This document shows positions 16,306-25,932 of a stretch of DNA of 64,000 nt, one piece after another (position 1 is the stretch's first letter; each line of letters begins with the position of its first letter). A model generated the notes under the pieces. The model was given only the letters and a program-made list of their open reading frames with translations, made no database searches and was not told the origin of the DNA. A program made the translations under genes and the position numbers. Source of the stretch: Desulfobacteraceae bacterium (GTDB lineage Bacteria; Desulfobacterota; Desulfobacteria; Desulfobacterales; SKZT01); NCBI GenBank assembly GCA_011389745.1, contig JAABTQ010000006.1:62001-126000 (forward strand), in the 5' to 3' direction.

Positions 16306-17150
16306 CCGGTCACCACAATTCGAGCCGATTTACCGGAGCAAGCCGGTATGTTCTGGATAACGAACTGGCAAAAATCGTCAATATCAGCATGGCCCTGGAG
16401 ATGCCCCTGCTTTTGAAGGGTGAGCCGGGAACCGGAAAAACCATGCTGGCACATGCCATCGCCGAAAGCCTCGGCATGCCTTTAGTTGTGCTTAATGTTA
16501 AATCAAGCATGAAACTTGTGGAGGCTCTCTACCAGTATGACACCCTGACCCGTTTGAATGACAGCCGTTTTGGCGATTCCGGCCGTGATGTCAGCAATAT
16601 CGAAAACTATATTCGCATGGGAAAAATCGGCCGGGCTTTTACTTCGGATACAAAAACCGTGCTTTTAATCGATGAAATCGATAAAGCCGACACGGATTTT
16701 CAGGATGATATGCTCGATGTATTAGATCAAATGGAATTCGATATTATCGAGATCGATAAAACCGTGCGCGCTAAAAATCGTCCGGTCATCATCATCACTT
16801 CAAACGCCAAAAAAGATCTGTCGGATCCTTTTTTAGGCCGGTGCAATTTTCATCATATCGCCTTTCCGGACCCGCGTATGATGCAGGATATTATCCAGGT
16901 GCACTTTCCGGACATTGACAATACTCTGGCCCAAAATGCGATCATGGCTTTTTATAAATTGAGGGAAATGAGTTCTATTGAAAAACGGCCGGCCACCCGT
17001 GAACTGATCAACTGGATCAGGGCCATGTCCTCTGATCCGGATTTTAATCCGAAAAACCTGGATAAGGGTGATATCCCTTTTTTGGGGGTGTTGTTCAAAA
17101 AAAGCCAGGACTTTGCCCGGGCCGTCACCACTCTGGCCCGGACACGATAG
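16302..17150 (+). CDS. MoxR-type AAA+ ATPase
   Basis: 282 residues. Walker A GEPGTGKT (about 40-47), Walker B LLIDEIDKAD, and a sensor region VIIITSNAKKDL show an active AAA+ ATPase of the MoxR type. These act as metal-insertion or maturation chaperones with a VWA-domain partner, which is encoded 23 bases downstream. The start ATG overlaps the MetE-like stop by four bases. Confidence 0.9.
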   Translation: MTGHHNSSRFTGASRYVLDNELAKIVNISMALEMPLLLKGEPGTGKTMLAHAIAESLGMPLVVLNVKSSMKLVEALYQYDTLTRLNDSRFGDSGRDVSNIENYIRMGKIGRAFTSDTKTVLLIDEIDKADTDFQDDMLDVLDQMEFDIIEIDKTVRAKNRPVIIITSNAKKDLSDPFLGRCNFHHIAFPDPRMMQDIIQVHFPDIDNTLAQNAIMAFYKLREMSSIEKRPATRELINWIRAMSSDPDFNPKNLDKGDIPFLGVLFKKSQDFARAVTTLARTR

Positions 17151-17173
17151 TTTTAGGCCAAACCAATTTAATC

Positions 17174-18370
17174 ATGTTCATCGACTTTTTCTATAAACTC
17201 AAAAATCTGGGGATTCCGGTTTCTCCGACATCCTTTTTGACCCTTCACAAGGCCATTGAAACAGGTCTTGTAATGAGTCTGGATGATTTTTACACGGCCT
17301 CGAGATCGATTCTGATTAAAAGCGAACGCTATTTTGATGTTTTCGACCAGGTTTTTGCCCACCATTTCAAAGGGGCTGATCTGCCTGATCCCTCGGAGAA
17401 AGAACTTGCCGAAACCATCCGGTTTCTTCTGGAATTTTGGTTGAAAGACCCAAAAACTCTGGCCGACACCATGGGAATCGACGAAAACCAACTGGCAAAA
17501 CTCACTCCCGAAGAACTTGTGGAATATTTCAAAGAACGGCTGAAAGATCAGGAAGGACGTCATGATGGCGGCAATCGCTGGATCGGCACCGGAGGAACTT
17601 CCCCGGTAGGCCATTCGGGGTATCATCCTGGTGGGATGCGCGTTGGCGGAATTTCACGAAATAAATCCGCCGTCAAGGTTGCGCTTGAACGACGTTACAA
17701 AGACTATTCAAAGCGGGGCCCCCTGAGCCAGGCAATGATGGGTGAAGCTTTAAAACGGCTTAGAAATCTGGTTCCTGAAGGTCCAAAAGACAAAGTCAAT
17801 GTGGAAGCCTCTATTTACCAGACCATGAAAAATGCCGGTGAAATCGAAATTGTTTTCGACCGGAGCCTCCGGGACCGTTTGAAGGTCATCCTGGCTATCG
17901 ATAATGGTGGGTGGTCCATGGAACCGTATGTGCAAACTGTCCAAACCCTTTTCGACCATGCCAGGGCACAGTTTAAGGAACTAAAAATTTTTTATTTCCA
18001 CAACACCATATACGATAACCTGTGGCAAGATCCGGGAAGGCGCCGGGATCACATGAATGTGGAGGAATTTGTCCGGTTCGACCCTCAAACCCGGTTCATT
18101 CTCGTGGGTGATGCCAGCATGGCTCCCTACGAACTGCTTGCCCGTGACGGCACCATCTATGTGCAAGACCGGAGCACCATGCCGAGCATCGAACGGCTGA
18201 AATTTCTGGCTGATACCTTTGCCCGTACGGCATGGTTAAATCCCGTACCGGCCAAAATGTGGCCCTATACCCCCACTATCGACATGGTCGCCAAAATATT
18301 TCCCATGTTCGAATTAACCCTGGACGGCCTTGAAGAAGCCGTGAATCATTTGGCCACCAGCCATAATTGA
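17174..18370 (+). CDS. VWA-domain (CoxE-like) protein partner of the MoxR ATPase
   Basis: 398 residues. The N-terminal two fifths are helical and charged; a Gly-rich linker (RWIGTGGTSPVGHSGYHPGG) follows; the last 180 residues are a von Willebrand A-like domain. Its metal site should read DxSxS but here is AIDNGGWSM, so the first Ser is Gly and the MIDAS is degenerate. Pairing with the MoxR ATPase argues for assembly or activation of an unknown enzyme. The adjacent MetE-like protein is one possible client. Confidence 0.85.
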   Translation: MFIDFFYKLKNLGIPVSPTSFLTLHKAIETGLVMSLDDFYTASRSILIKSERYFDVFDQVFAHHFKGADLPDPSEKELAETIRFLLEFWLKDPKTLADTMGIDENQLAKLTPEELVEYFKERLKDQEGRHDGGNRWIGTGGTSPVGHSGYHPGGMRVGGISRNKSAVKVALERRYKDYSKRGPLSQAMMGEALKRLRNLVPEGPKDKVNVEASIYQTMKNAGEIEIVFDRSLRDRLKVILAIDNGGWSMEPYVQTVQTLFDHARAQFKELKIFYFHNTIYDNLWQDPGRRRDHMNVEEFVRFDPQTRFILVGDASMAPYELLARDGTIYVQDRSTMPSIERLKFLADTFARTAWLNPVPAKMWPYTPTIDMVAKIFPMFELTLDGLEEAVNHLATSHN

Positions 18371-18390
18371 ATTGGGAGTGAAATTTTTTT

Positions 18391-19179
18391 TTACAGGTCG
18401 GATATCCTATACAGCCGATGGGTATTTTCCCAAATTTTTAACGAAAGCGCTTCGGGATCTTCTTTCCGAACCTCGGCGATTTTCATCAACACTGATTTTA
18501 CAAAGGCGGGTTCATTTCTCCGGGTTTTATTTTTTTGCGGAGCGGGAGTAAGGTAAGGGGCATCGGTTTCGATTAATAGTCTGTCTGAGGGAATCCCGGC
18601 CACCAGGTTCCGAAGTTCCGCCCCCCGGCTTTCAATGGTGACAATTCCCGTAATGCCGATATAAAGACCCATGGAAAGATAGTCAAACAGCTCTTTTTTA
18701 TTTCCGCTGAAACAATGAACAACACCTTTAGCCTCTGATTTTAGATGTGTTTTCAACATTTCGCTAAAACGCCCCCGGCTGTCTCTTTCATGAAATATCA
18801 ATGGAAGCCCGAGTTCATGGGCCAGCTCGATCTGGCGAACAAACCATTTTTCCTGAAGAGCACGCGGAGAAAACATACGGTTGAAATCCAACCCTATTTC
18901 ACCCCAGGCTTTGACTTTTCCATTTTCCGCAAACATTTTAAGATTATCCAGGACTTCTTCAGTGCAATCTTTCACATCATGGGGATGGATTCCCACTGAT
19001 GCATAAATCCCGGGATTGTTATCGGCAAGCTTTACTGCCATCCTGCAACTTTTTTGAGTAATGCCCACCACCATAATTTTTTCCACTCCGGCCTGCCTGG
19101 CCTGTAAGATCACCCCGTCAAAATCTTTAACAAATGATCGGTCATCCAAATGGCAGTGGCTGTCAAATAGTTTCATCAT
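18391..19179 (-). CDS. TatD family metal-dependent hydrolase
   Basis: 262 residues. N-terminal DSHCHLDD metal motif, GIHPHDV, GEIGLDF, FHERDSRG, VVHCFSG and LLIETDAPYLTP are the ordered TatD signatures, all intact. Members are DNases or phosphodiesterases involved in DNA or tRNA quality control. Start overlaps the stop of the upstream methyltransferase gene by four bases. Transcription converges with the VWA gene. Confidence 0.93.
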   Translation of the reverse strand: MMKLFDSHCHLDDRSFVKDFDGVILQARQAGVEKIMVVGITQKSCRMAVKLADNNPGIYASVGIHPHDVKDCTEEVLDNLKMFAENGKVKAWGEIGLDFNRMFSPRALQEKWFVRQIELAHELGLPLIFHERDSRGRFSEMLKTHLKSEAKGVVHCFSGNKKELFDYLSMGLYIGITGIVTIESRGAELRNLVAGIPSDRLLIETDAPYLTPAPQKNKTRRNEPAFVKSVLMKIAEVRKEDPEALSLKIWENTHRLYRISDL

Positions 19180-20039
19180 TTACCTCTTGAAGACATCAAC
19201 CTGGCACACACATTCATAAATGCCGGTTCCCAAACATGAGGATCGGGGCCTCGAAGTGTCCTGGCGCTATCCTCACTTACAATTCGTTGCCCGATAACAC
19301 GCACCAGGGCCAGGTTTTGTCCGGCATCCTCAAGCAACGTTTCTTCATCGGACGGAAAAATTCCATAACCCGATGCCTCCATGGCATATTCATGCCTGGC
19401 CCAGTGCCGCCATCCATCAACCATGGTGTCGGCTAATTCCATTTTCACCGACCCGGATTTTTCCCAGTGCCTGCGCCACCATTGCGCACTGTGGAAAGTG
19501 TAACAATCGGGTTCCCAGAAAACCTTCCCGTTGCTTTGTGCTTTAAGCAGATGCTCGGGCGGGGAGCCTGTCAATTCGGACTGCAAACCTGGCACGACGA
19601 TGCCGATTTTACCACCTGGCTTTAGAAAACGAATGATATAACTGAGATAAAGATCATCGGTTCCGTAATAGCTGTAAGAATCGAAAGATACGATGGCATC
19701 GAAAAAACCCTCTGCAAACGGCAATGCATGCGCTTCGGCATGGATAGGAAAAACCCGGTTCTCAAGATTCGCCTCTTGAACCCTCACCCAGTTATCTCCC
19801 GCTGCAATCCATAAATCCGCTGCAAAAACCTTGACATCATACTCTTTAGCCAGAAATATGGAACTGATAGCGCGCCCGCATCCCATATCGAGAACACGCA
19901 TACCCGGAGAAAGTTCAAATTTTTCCATAAGCCATTCCGCCAGCCACAGCGCATTTGGTCCCATCTGATTTTTGGCAATCCACTGCGCATCATATCGATT
20001 GGAGCGGGGAAAACACTCATTGTAAAAAAAGGCTTCCAT
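19176..20039 (-). CDS. Class I SAM-dependent methyltransferase
   Basis: 287 residues. Motif I VLDMGCGRAISS, an acidic loop AADLW, the motif II-like FDAIVSFDSYSYYG and LKPGGKIGIVVPG identify a Rossmann-type methyltransferase. The C-terminal 120 residues are Trp-rich and unassigned. The substrate is unknown. Translationally coupled to tatD downstream. Confidence 0.85.
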   Translation of the reverse strand: MEAFFYNECFPRSNRYDAQWIAKNQMGPNALWLAEWLMEKFELSPGMRVLDMGCGRAISSIFLAKEYDVKVFAADLWIAAGDNWVRVQEANLENRVFPIHAEAHALPFAEGFFDAIVSFDSYSYYGTDDLYLSYIIRFLKPGGKIGIVVPGLQSELTGSPPEHLLKAQSNGKVFWEPDCYTFHSAQWWRRHWEKSGSVKMELADTMVDGWRHWARHEYAMEASGYGIFPSDEETLLEDAGQNLALVRVIGQRIVSEDSARTLRGPDPHVWEPAFMNVCARLMSSRGK

Positions 20040-20513
20040 TTTCTTTATCCCTGTGTGTCATATAATTATCTTTCATCCCAAAGCGGTTTATCGTCTAGCA
20101 TGAAATATTTCAAATATCAATCCGGACATTCGTTAGGCAGAAAAAATGTATGAAAAAGCAGAGCATTGCCTTTGCGGCTCCTGCTGATAATTACTAATCA
20201 GAGGAAAGATTTTATGAGCTTTTTTTCACCAGCCAGGATAAGGTTTTTCCAACATTAAAATACGGCATTCCTCTTGTTTTTTTCATAGCATTCGGAAGAT
20301 AAAATACATGGTATACCTCATTTTTTTTCATAGTATACCGGAGATAAAATAAAATAATATCATAGTCGAAAAATTCAAAGAACAGTTGAACAAAAAAGAA
20401 AAGGTGAGAAGCTGCCAAATTCGAAGATTGTCTTTTTTCAATTTAAATAAGATGTAAACATCCTTAAGTCAATAACATTTACACTTTACTCAAAAGGAAA
20501 GGGAGGTTTAATC
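20040..20513. other. AT-rich intergenic region with an imperfect direct repeat
   Basis: 474 bases without a supported gene. Two copies of a T-run followed by CATAG and ending AGATAAAAT occur near 20276-20304 and 20321-20350, about 46 bases apart, and GTATACC occurs twice between and within them. The right end carries GGGAGG for the cytochrome gene. Confidence 0.45.
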
Positions 20514-21947
20514 GTGAAAAGAAGTCAAAAAAAATATGGAGCACGCCTCACTCCTCCGTTGGTAGCTGTTTGTACTGCGTTGACAATCATAGCGATGGTT
20601 TATGGGGTCAATGCTCAGTTGCCCGACGATGTAGATCCTATTGTGGAAACCTACATGCCAGTGGTCATTGAAGAGGATTTCCAGACAACAATGACACGGG
20701 AGGCGGAGGAAAAACAAAAATTTATGGACCGTCAAAAGGAGCTTCTTGAGAGGCGCTATGATTTAAGTGATCGCCCGGCCAATGTAATGATGTCAGGAGA
20801 GAGAAAAAACATTCAGGAGGGCGTACGGGTCAAACTTCCTGACGAGGTTAATTGGGATCAACTGGCCGGCATGTCGCCTGCAGAAATTAAAGAGAAAAAT
20901 TTGTTTCCTGAAGGATTTTTACCGCTTCCCCACGCTAAGCATGAGACTGGCGGGCAGGTCTTTCCCGAAAATCAAATTGAGGAAATCGAAAAAATGGAAC
21001 AGCGTTCTCTGGAAAGATTCGACATCGAATTTGATATTCCTGAGCACTTTCTTCCGGAATTCCCTCCTCCTATCTTCCTGACGACCCGTCCTGACCTGGG
21101 AGATGTCTCACAAGGAAAACTACTCAGCATCAAAAACTACTATGAGATCATGCATGGAATTGTCACTCCCGTCCAGATGGAGGGTTTGAGGCTTCTTCTT
21201 ACGCCATTTCCCCAACAGCAGTTCAATCAGACAGAAGACAGAAAAGTGGAGGAACCCAGCTTAGGTGTGTCATGCCTGGACTGCCACTCGAACGGTCATT
21301 CCAACGGTGCTTTTCACCTGAATCCGGATACCCGTCCACAGGTGGCTCGGATGCGCCTCGATACCGTAAGTCTCCGAGGTATGTACAACCAGCAGATTCA
21401 CGGTTCCAAGCGGTCCCTTCGATCCATTGAAGATTTCACCGAGTTCGAACAACGAAGTGCCTATTTTGACGGTGATCATGTAATCGCAGCCAAAAAAGGT
21501 GTTCATCTTCCCGATCGCGCCAGCCAGGTTTTTATGATGGCTCAGATGCAGAATCTTTTTGATTTCCCGCCTGCACCGAAACTCAATGTTTTTGGCAAGC
21601 TGGATCCGGATAAGGCCACCGATGAGGAAATGATGGGACAGGAGGTATTTTTCGGAAAAGCCAATTGCGCGGTCTGTCACCCCGCTCCATTTTACACCGA
21701 TGACAAGATGCACAACTTACAGGTACAGCGGTTTTATGAGCCGCGGATGAGCAACGGAAAATGGATTACCGCCGTAGGTCCCATCAAAAGCTTTACTCTA
21801 CGGGGAATCAAAGACTCGCCTCCATACATGCATGATCAGCGGCTTCTCACCCTTGAAGACACCGTAGAATTTTTCAATATAGTGACACGAATTAATTTGA
21901 CTGAAGAAGAAAAGAAGGCTCTGGTTGCGTTTATGCGATGCCTTTAG
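20514..21947 (+). CDS. Di-heme c-type cytochrome, MauG/cytochrome c peroxidase-like
   Basis: 477 residues from GTG 20514, with GGGAGG nine bases upstream. A signal peptide (LTPPLVAVCTALTIIAMVYGVNA) directs export. Two heme-binding motifs are seen: CLDCH (254-258) and CAVCH (385-389). The C-terminal SFTLRGIKDSPPYMHDQRLLTLEDTVEFFN is characteristic of the di-heme peroxidase/MauG group. It probably works in the periplasm on peroxide or as an electron carrier. A charged Glu/Lys-rich region of about 100 residues precedes the hemes. It stands alone. Confidence 0.85.
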   Translation: MKRSQKKYGARLTPPLVAVCTALTIIAMVYGVNAQLPDDVDPIVETYMPVVIEEDFQTTMTREAEEKQKFMDRQKELLERRYDLSDRPANVMMSGERKNIQEGVRVKLPDEVNWDQLAGMSPAEIKEKNLFPEGFLPLPHAKHETGGQVFPENQIEEIEKMEQRSLERFDIEFDIPEHFLPEFPPPIFLTTRPDLGDVSQGKLLSIKNYYEIMHGIVTPVQMEGLRLLLTPFPQQQFNQTEDRKVEEPSLGVSCLDCHSNGHSNGAFHLNPDTRPQVARMRLDTVSLRGMYNQQIHGSKRSLRSIEDFTEFEQRSAYFDGDHVIAAKKGVHLPDRASQVFMMAQMQNLFDFPPAPKLNVFGKLDPDKATDEEMMGQEVFFGKANCAVCHPAPFYTDDKMHNLQVQRFYEPRMSNGKWITAVGPIKSFTLRGIKDSPPYMHDQRLLTLEDTVEFFNIVTRINLTEEEKKALVAFMRCL

Positions 21948-22022
21948 CGATATTCTGAAGACGAAAAAACAGCTGGTAGCAGATCCGCAGTCTGTTTTCA
22001 AAGACTTTAGCAGAACTCAAAG

Positions 22023-22082
22023 CCGGTCAATTGTAATTTTTTATTCATAAGCCAACTGATTAAAAAGTCACAAATTGACCGG
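22023..22082. repeat. Inverted repeat in a gap, possible terminator or small element
   Basis: CCGGTCAATT (22023-22032) and AATTGACCGG (22073-22082) form a perfect 10-base inverted pair around a 40-base AT-rich loop. The 394-base gap 21948-22341 also holds a weaker hairpin AAAACAG/CTGTTTT just after the cytochrome stop, which is the more likely terminator. Confidence 0.4.
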
Positions 22083-22274
22083 CAAATAACCGGAACGAGA
22101 GATATGTTAAAATATTGGACAATTCTTGTTTCAACTTCCTGATAGAACTTGTCCGAGTGTATCCCAAATTTATTTCTTTGATGTCATTACGTTTTAACTC
22201 TTCAACGACACAATTCCCCCAAATTGACCTCAAACCATGGCCCTTGGCAACAATATAACATCGGTAAATCTGTA

Positions 22275-22280
22275 TTGACA
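22275..22280 (+). promoter_or_regulatory. Candidate -35 box for the GntR-trpBA operon
   Basis: TTGACA followed directly by ACTTTACAT, close to the TTGACACTTTACAT at the lipid-locus operator (5134-5147). The -10 region is weak, so this is only a candidate promoter about 60 bases before ATG 22342. Confidence 0.3.
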
Positions 22281-22341
22281 ACTTTACATCTTGTTGATAG
22301 GAGAAAGATTCAAATAACATTTTTTCAATAACGGAAAGAAA

Positions 22342-23076
22342 ATGCTGAATCCCGAATCCCCTATTCCCTTGTATCATCAGTTGGCCGACATCCTGACGGA
22401 AAAAATCCGCACCGGAGCTTATTGTCCCGGAGACCAGGTTCCGTCCGAAAACCAGTTGGCCGCCATGTATGGAATCGGACGACCAACCGTTCGTCAGGCC
22501 ATTGAATTATTGATACGAAAACGGCTTCTGATACGCAAGCGCGGATCGGGAACTTACGTACAATCCCCTAAAAAAGAGGTAGACCTTTTGTCACTGGCAG
22601 GAACCATGTCATCTTTTCATAAAAAGGGACTGGCAACCACCACAAAAATATTAAAAAAAACCAGTCTTAAAAAAATCGGAAAAAATGATCCGGATAATCC
22701 ATTTGCGGGGCAGAAGGCATTCTTTTTTCAAAGGCTTACCTCTGTTGGTGGAACTCCCGTTTTAATTGAAGATTTGTATCTTCACCCTGCGCTTTTTAAA
22801 GGATTTGATGAGATCGACCTTTCTGAAAAATCACTTTCGGAAATTGTTTTTGAACGTTATTATATGCGACCTGCAAATGGGAAACAAAATTTCAGGATCG
22901 AATTTCTTTCGGACAATCGGGGTAAAATTTTAGATGTCACATCTTCTACTCCGATTTTGGAGGTTAAACGATTCCTGCATTTTCCCCAGGCCGACAATGC
23001 GATCTTTTCCGAACTTTACTGTCGAACAGATCAATTTGTCTTTTCCCAGATTATAGGAGGAACAACAGATGCTTAA
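22342..23076 (+). CDS. GntR/HutC-family transcriptional regulator
   Basis: 244 residues. N-terminal winged helix (IPLYHQLADILTEKIRTG, QVPSENQLAAMYGIGRPTVRQAIE, RKRGSGTYV) and a C-terminal UTRA ligand domain (residues 95-240) define the HutC subgroup. The gene overlaps trpB by eight bases, so the regulator is co-transcribed with tryptophan synthase and may sense an indole, tryptophan or related ligand; that is inference. This is not a usual trp regulator. Confidence 0.92.
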   Translation: MLNPESPIPLYHQLADILTEKIRTGAYCPGDQVPSENQLAAMYGIGRPTVRQAIELLIRKRLLIRKRGSGTYVQSPKKEVDLLSLAGTMSSFHKKGLATTTKILKKTSLKKIGKNDPDNPFAGQKAFFFQRLTSVGGTPVLIEDLYLHPALFKGFDEIDLSEKSLSEIVFERYYMRPANGKQNFRIEFLSDNRGKILDVTSSTPILEVKRFLHFPQADNAIFSELYCRTDQFVFSQIIGGTTDA

Positions 23077-24298
23077 CCGGGGATATTACGATGGATTCGG
23101 AGGAGCCTACCTTCCTGAAATTCTCGTTGCCACATTTGACGAGCTTGAAAAGGTTTTTCTGGAAGCTAAAAACGACCCTGACTTTTGGCAGAATTATGAA
23201 AACCTAATGTCCACTTATTCGTGCCGTCCCACACCGATCACCTTTGCTGAAAACCTGAGCCGATACTTTGGAGGACCACGCATTTACATCAAAAGGGAAG
23301 ACCTGAATCATACGGGTGCTCACAAGGCTAATAATGTGATGGGTCAGGGCCTTCTGGTCAAGCGGATGAACAAAACCCGGGTCATTGCAGAGACAGGGGC
23401 GGGTCAGCATGGGGTAGCCACCGCCACCATGGCTGCAAAATTCGGCTTTGACTGCACGATATATATGGGTGAGGTGGATGTGGAACGTCAGCGCCCGAAT
23501 GTTTTCTGGATGGAACGTCTTGGAGCCGAAGTGATTCCGGTAAAGGAAGGAACCCGGATTTTAAAAGATGCCATCAATGAAGCTTTCAGAGACTGGGTCA
23601 CCCATATGGACACCACCCACTACGTGCTGGGAACAGCATGCGGCCCTCATCCTTTTCCCGAAATGGTTACTTATTTTCAATCCATTATTGGAAAAGAAGC
23701 CAGAAAACAGATGATGGAATCCCAGGGGAGGCTTCCTACCAGAATTTATGCATGCGTCGGCGGCGGCTCAAATGCTCTGGGAATCTTTTCAGGATTTTTA
23801 CATGATCCTGCAGTGGAACTTGTAGGTGTTGAGGCGGGTGGAAAAGGACTCGATACCGGCGAGCATGCATCCCGGCTTTGCTCCGAGGATGCCGCAGTAG
23901 GAGTTGCTCAGGGATATAAAACGTATTTTCTTCAAAACCATGAAGGCCAAATGAAAGAAACTCACAGCATTGCAGCGGGACTGGATTATGTGGGAGTTTC
24001 ACCGATTCTTTCCCATCTGAAAGAAACCGGTCGTGTCCGCTTTGAAGCAGCCACAGATGATGAGGTGGTGGCGGCCACAGCCTTAACCATTCGAAAAGAA
24101 GGCGTTATTCCTGCACTCGAGTCGGCCCATGCCTTTGCCCAGGCCTTCAGGGAAGCATCAAAACTTTCTCACGATGACATCATCCTGATCAACCAGTCCG
24201 GACGCGGAGACAAAGATATTTTTACCGTGGCCGATGCATTCAACGATCCAAAATGGCAGCAATTTATCATTGAAAAGGCAAAAAAATATCATGCTTGA
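23069..24298 (+). CDS. trpB: Tryptophan synthase beta chain
   Basis: 409 residues. PLP lysine in HTGAHKANN (Lys about 87), the catalytic loop AETGAGQHG and the phosphate loop GGGSNA are intact, and the N-terminus YYDGFGGAYLPE is standard TrpB1. It joins indole with serine to make tryptophan. AGGAGG lies before the ATG. It overlaps the GntR gene and trpA; the other trp genes are not in the window. Confidence 0.95.
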   Translation: MLNRGYYDGFGGAYLPEILVATFDELEKVFLEAKNDPDFWQNYENLMSTYSCRPTPITFAENLSRYFGGPRIYIKREDLNHTGAHKANNVMGQGLLVKRMNKTRVIAETGAGQHGVATATMAAKFGFDCTIYMGEVDVERQRPNVFWMERLGAEVIPVKEGTRILKDAINEAFRDWVTHMDTTHYVLGTACGPHPFPEMVTYFQSIIGKEARKQMMESQGRLPTRIYACVGGGSNALGIFSGFLHDPAVELVGVEAGGKGLDTGEHASRLCSEDAAVGVAQGYKTYFLQNHEGQMKETHSIAAGLDYVGVSPILSHLKETGRVRFEAATDDEVVAATALTIRKEGVIPALESAHAFAQAFREASKLSHDDIILINQSGRGDKDIFTVADAFNDPKWQQFIIEKAKKYHA

Positions 24299-25052
24299 AA
24301 AATATCTGAAAAACAGGCTGAAAGAGAAAAAAATTCTTCTGATGACCCATATTGTTTTAGGGTATCCTAGTTTTGAAGAAGGATTTCAAATCGTTGAGTC
24401 CATGGTAGAAGCCGGAGTGGATCTGATGGAACTGCAAATTCCTTTTTCCGAGCCTATTGCCGACGGGCCGGTGATTCTTCGTGCAAACCAGAGTGCACTG
24501 GCCAACGGCGTGACAGTGAAAAAATGTCTTGAGTTTGCCGGTGATGTGGCCAAAAAATTCCCGATTCCATTTCTTGTTATGACTTATTATAATATTTTAT
24601 TCCAATACGGCCTTGACCGTTTTGCAGGGGTTATGGCCAAAAACGATATCAAGGGAGCCATTGTCCCGGATCTTCCTCCCGAGGAAGGCAAGGAATATTT
24701 AGATGCCATGGCAGGCCATGATCGTTGCCCGATCTTTATCTTTTCACCCACCACACCCCTGGAAAGAATGAAATACATCGCCTCCCATGGCAACGGATTT
24801 ATCTATTGTGTGGCAAGAAAAGGAGTCACCGGGGCTGACACCGACTTTTCATCGGATCTTCATTCATATCTTGCACGATGTCGTCAGGCTACGAACCTTC
24901 CACTTGCCCTGGGTTTCGGGGTCAAAGATAAAAACGATATTGATTTTTTGACAGGTCAGGTGGATATCGCGGTGATTGGTACCCAGACCATTCGTCTGGT
25001 GGAAAAAGAAGGGGTGGGATCGGTAGGACCATTTATCAGCGGACTGCGGTAG
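24291..25052 (+). CDS. trpA: Tryptophan synthase alpha chain
   Basis: 253 residues from ATG 24291, which overlaps trpB by eight bases. The catalytic Glu of MELQIPF and catalytic Asp of IADGP are present; the intervening Asp of the common FSDP motif is Glu (FSEP), a mild variation. It cleaves indole-3-glycerol phosphate and channels indole to TrpB. VIGTQTIRLVE near the end replaces the usual GSAIV motif. Confidence 0.93.
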   Translation: MLEKYLKNRLKEKKILLMTHIVLGYPSFEEGFQIVESMVEAGVDLMELQIPFSEPIADGPVILRANQSALANGVTVKKCLEFAGDVAKKFPIPFLVMTYYNILFQYGLDRFAGVMAKNDIKGAIVPDLPPEEGKEYLDAMAGHDRCPIFIFSPTTPLERMKYIASHGNGFIYCVARKGVTGADTDFSSDLHSYLARCRQATNLPLALGFGVKDKNDIDFLTGQVDIAVIGTQTIRLVEKEGVGSVGPFISGLR

Positions 25053-25062
25053 GAGGTTTTTA

Positions 25063-25932
25063 ATGCATTATGAAGGAAACATCATTCGGCCTCCCAGCGA
25101 AGCCAACAGCATTTTGTTCCAGGTGACCGTCGGATGTTCACGAAACAAATGTACGTTTTGCGGCTCATATCAGGGTGAGCGATTTAAAATCAAGCCTGAT
25201 AATATCATCATGGAAGATATCGCATTTGCCGCCGATTATTGCAAAAATCAGCGCAGGGTCTTTCTTTGCGATGGCGACGCGCTCATTATTCCTCAAAAGC
25301 GGCTGATGAACATTTTAACCCGCATCGAAGAGGAGTTACCATGGGTCACCCGTGTGGGAGTTTATGCCAATGCCAAGAGCATTGCCATGAAAAGTACGGA
25401 AGAACTCAAACAGCTCAGAGAGCATAAATTGGGCATTGCTTACATGGGGCTTGAAACCGGAGACGATATTACATTAAAAGAAATCAATAAAGGAGCTGAT
25501 TCTGAGGAAATGATCCGGATGGGAAAAAAAATCCGGGATGTGGGTATCAAGCTATCCGTTACGGTTATTCTGGGAATTGCCGGGAAAGAGAGATCCGACA
25601 TCCATGCCAGGCAGACCGGTCGGGTGCTATCGGCCATCGATCCTGAATATGTGGGTGCCTTAAGTCTGATGCTTATCCCTGGAACCCCATTATACAACGA
25701 CTACAAGACGGGAAAATTTCCGCTACTCACTCCCGAAGAAATGCTTGGAGAACTCAGGACAATGGTTGCTGCAACCAATCTTTCCCAGGGACTTTTTCAC
25801 GCCAACCACGCCTCCAACTATTTGCCCATTAAAGCAAGAATGCCCAAAGATAAGGAAAAAACTCTGGCATTGATCGATGAGGCCCTGGCTGGTCGAATCC
25901 GGCTTAAACCGGAGTGGCTCAGGGGGCTATAG
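25063..25932 (+). CDS. Radical SAM protein with CX4CX2C motif
   Basis: 289 residues. The cluster motif is CSRNKCTFC (Cys25, 30, 33), a CX4CX2C form found in one radical SAM subgroup, rather than the common CX3CX2C. GLETGDD and VILGIAGKERSD are barrel motifs. An AGGAGG precedes the ATG, 10 bases after trpA, so it is in the trp operon. The reaction is unknown. Confidence 0.88.
   Translation: MHYEGNIIRPPSEANSILFQVTVGCSRNKCTFCGSYQGERFKIKPDNIIMEDIAFAADYCKNQRRVFLCDGDALIIPQKRLMNILTRIEEELPWVTRVGVYANAKSIAMKSTEELKQLREHKLGIAYMGLETGDDITLKEINKGADSEEMIRMGKKIRDVGIKLSVTVILGIAGKERSDIHARQTGRVLSAIDPEYVGALSLMLIPGTPLYNDYKTGKFPLLTPEEMLGELRTMVAATNLSQGLFHANHASNYLPIKARMPKDKEKTLALIDEALAGRIRLKPEWLRGL

Noticed and set aside
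22060..22377. A 105-codon minus frame overlapping the start of the GntR gene
   Set aside because: No start signal or motif, and it overlaps the GntR winged helix; judged non-coding.
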